This document shows positions 63,293 through 64,000 of a stretch of DNA of 64,000 bases, one piece after another. Below the pieces are notes generated by a model. It had not been told where the DNA came from. It worked only from the letters and a program-made list of their open reading frames with translations, and made no database searches. The DNA comes from Marivita sp051859345. GTDB lineage: Bacteria > Pseudomonadota > Alphaproteobacteria > Rhodobacterales > Rhodobacteraceae. The stretch lies in the NCBI RefSeq assembly GCF_051859345.1, contig NZ_JBHYFV010000010.1, forward strand, positions 1 to 64,000, written 5' to 3'. A program made the translations under genes and the position numbers. The stretch's first letter is position 1. Every line of letters starts with the position of its first letter.

Positions 63293-64000
63293 CCAACAGC
63301 ACGCTCACGAGCAGAGAGCGTTTTCAGTTTTGACAAGACAAGCAAGAGAGCGGACGGCGTCATTCCATCAACGCGAGAAGCCTGGGCGATATTGCCGGGC
63401 TTAGCAGAAGACAGCTTGATTTTTAGCTCATTTGACAATCCGTCAATCTTGCCAAAGTCAAAGTCTGGCGGGATGACCTGAGCTTCATCCCGACGCAACG
63501 CATCAATGTCTTTCTGCTGACGTTCGATGTAATTCGCGTAGAGCGCGTCTTTGGACAACTGGTCACGGGTATCGCCTTCGATTGCATTTAGCTCAGGCGA
63601 AATCTCAAGCAGAGCGTCCCATGTGACTGCCTCAATGGCCAGTGCCTCAAACGCGGTGCGCTTGGCTCCGTCCTGCGAAATAGGAACGCCAGCCTCTACA
63701 AGTTGCTTGGAACTAACAATTAGCGCGTCCAAAACCGTTTTACCTGAGTTGATCCGCGTCATTTTCTCCTCAAAAGCAACGCGACGTTCGTCAGACACAC
63801 CTCCAATGGCAATCGCCTTCGGTGTCAGCCGCTGATCCGCGTTATCTGCCCGTAACGACAGCCGATACTCAGCGCGAGACGTGAACATGCGATATGGTTC
63901 GGCCACTCCCCGCGAAGTAAGATCATCAATCATAACGCCGATATAGCTATCTGATCGACCAAAGGTAAACGGTTCCAGATTTTTTGCCCGACGTGCAGCG
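63289..64000 (-). CDS. mnmG: tRNA uridine-5-carboxymethylaminomethyl modification enzyme MnmG (C-terminal part)
   Basis: C-terminal ~236 residues of MnmG/GidA; the FAD-binding N-terminal part lies beyond the right edge. Frame remains open to the window end, with NLEPFTFGRSDSYIGVMIDD and EPYRMFTSRAEYRLSLRADNAD, and DALRRDEAQVIPPDFDF near the C-terminus. With MnmE it modifies U34 of tRNAs. Upstream of and coupled to rsmG. Confidence 0.96.
   Translation of the reverse strand, partial: AARRAKNLEPFTFGRSDSYIGVMIDDLTSRGVAEPYRMFTSRAEYRLSLRADNADQRLTPKAIAIGGVSDERRVAFEEKMTRINSGKTVLDALIVSSKQLVEAGVPISQDGAKRTAFEALAIEAVTWDALLEISPELNAIEGDTRDQLSKDALYANYIERQQKDIDALRRDEAQVIPPDFDFGKIDGLSNELKIKLSSAKPGNIAQASRVDGMTPSALLLVLSKLKTLSARERAVG

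Noticed and set aside
1..64000. CRISPR array, tRNA or insertion sequence
   Set aside because: No direct-repeat array, cloverleaf-type gap or transposase was noticed in the gaps; gaps are small and fully examined by eye.

Overview
The window is GC-rich alphaproteobacterial chromosome, most likely from the Roseobacter group of Rhodobacterales. The grounds are the gene set and order (mnmG-rsmG-parA-parB next to hemW-rdgB-rph/hrcA-grpE and mutS), a UrtB with a long periplasmic domain, a NaChBac-type sodium channel, a CuyA-like lyase, a fused MrpAB antiporter subunit, and tight ATGA/TGATG gene couplings. No rRNA, tRNA, CRISPR array, insertion sequence or prophage gene was seen. Nearly all of the DNA is coding, and no gap clearly exceeds 300 bases (the longest is the leader of urtA, about 297 bases).

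Layout. 1-3504 (minus): 3' part of an Mrp/Pha Na+/H+ antiporter operon (mrpAB fusion, mrpC, partial mrpD). 3701-6894: katG and divergent oxyR. 6993-7478: orphan exported protein. 7776-13899 (plus): complete urea-type ABC importer urtABCDE without urease genes. 13906-17876: a small amino-acid-type catabolic cluster (CuyA-like PLP lyase, DegT-type aminotransferase, Asp/Glu racemase family protein) with a divergent LysR regulator. 17992-23436 (minus): an oligopeptide-type ABC importer. 23520-29834: proline iminopeptidase, ubiG, MarR regulator, nitrilase-family amidase, glutaredoxin, comF, an NDUFAF5-type methyltransferase, hemH and a 63-residue exported peptide. 29982-33934: two L,D-transpeptidase-family proteins, a CAP lipoprotein, the sodium channel and a TrmA/RlmD-type RNA methyltransferase. 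33974-39498: three tandem ABC exporters. 39639-42910: cca, two NUDIX hydrolases and hslO. 42878-44628: a response regulator-PP2C phosphatase divergent from an Hpt protein. 44625-54027: SDR, ilvA, a membrane protein, argG, a DUF7282-like protein, a sulfotransferase-like protein, periplasmic msrA, a ribokinase-family kinase and maeB. 54113-64000: mutS, grpE-hrcA, rph-rdgB-hemW, parB-parA-rsmG-mnmG, with two perfect parS sites inside rsmG.

How the genes work together. The right end is origin-proximal housekeeping: ParB would load at the two parS sites that lie inside rsmG, about 270-570 bases from parA. The centre is nutrient import (urea, peptides), a probable sulfonate or amino-acid lyase cluster under its own LysR protein, and envelope functions. 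OxyR/KatG, HslO and MsrA provide oxidative-stress defence.

The most interesting items are the parS sites written into the rsmG reading frame, the CuyA-DegT-racemase cluster, a 32-bp perfect palindrome between convergent genes, two mutually exclusive hairpins between urtA and urtB, three coupled ABC half-transporters, a methyltransferase-family protein lacking the usual SAM motif, and the mini-protein next to hemH. I did not find a clearly novel defence or mobile system. All family calls are from reading motifs; none was checked by a database search.
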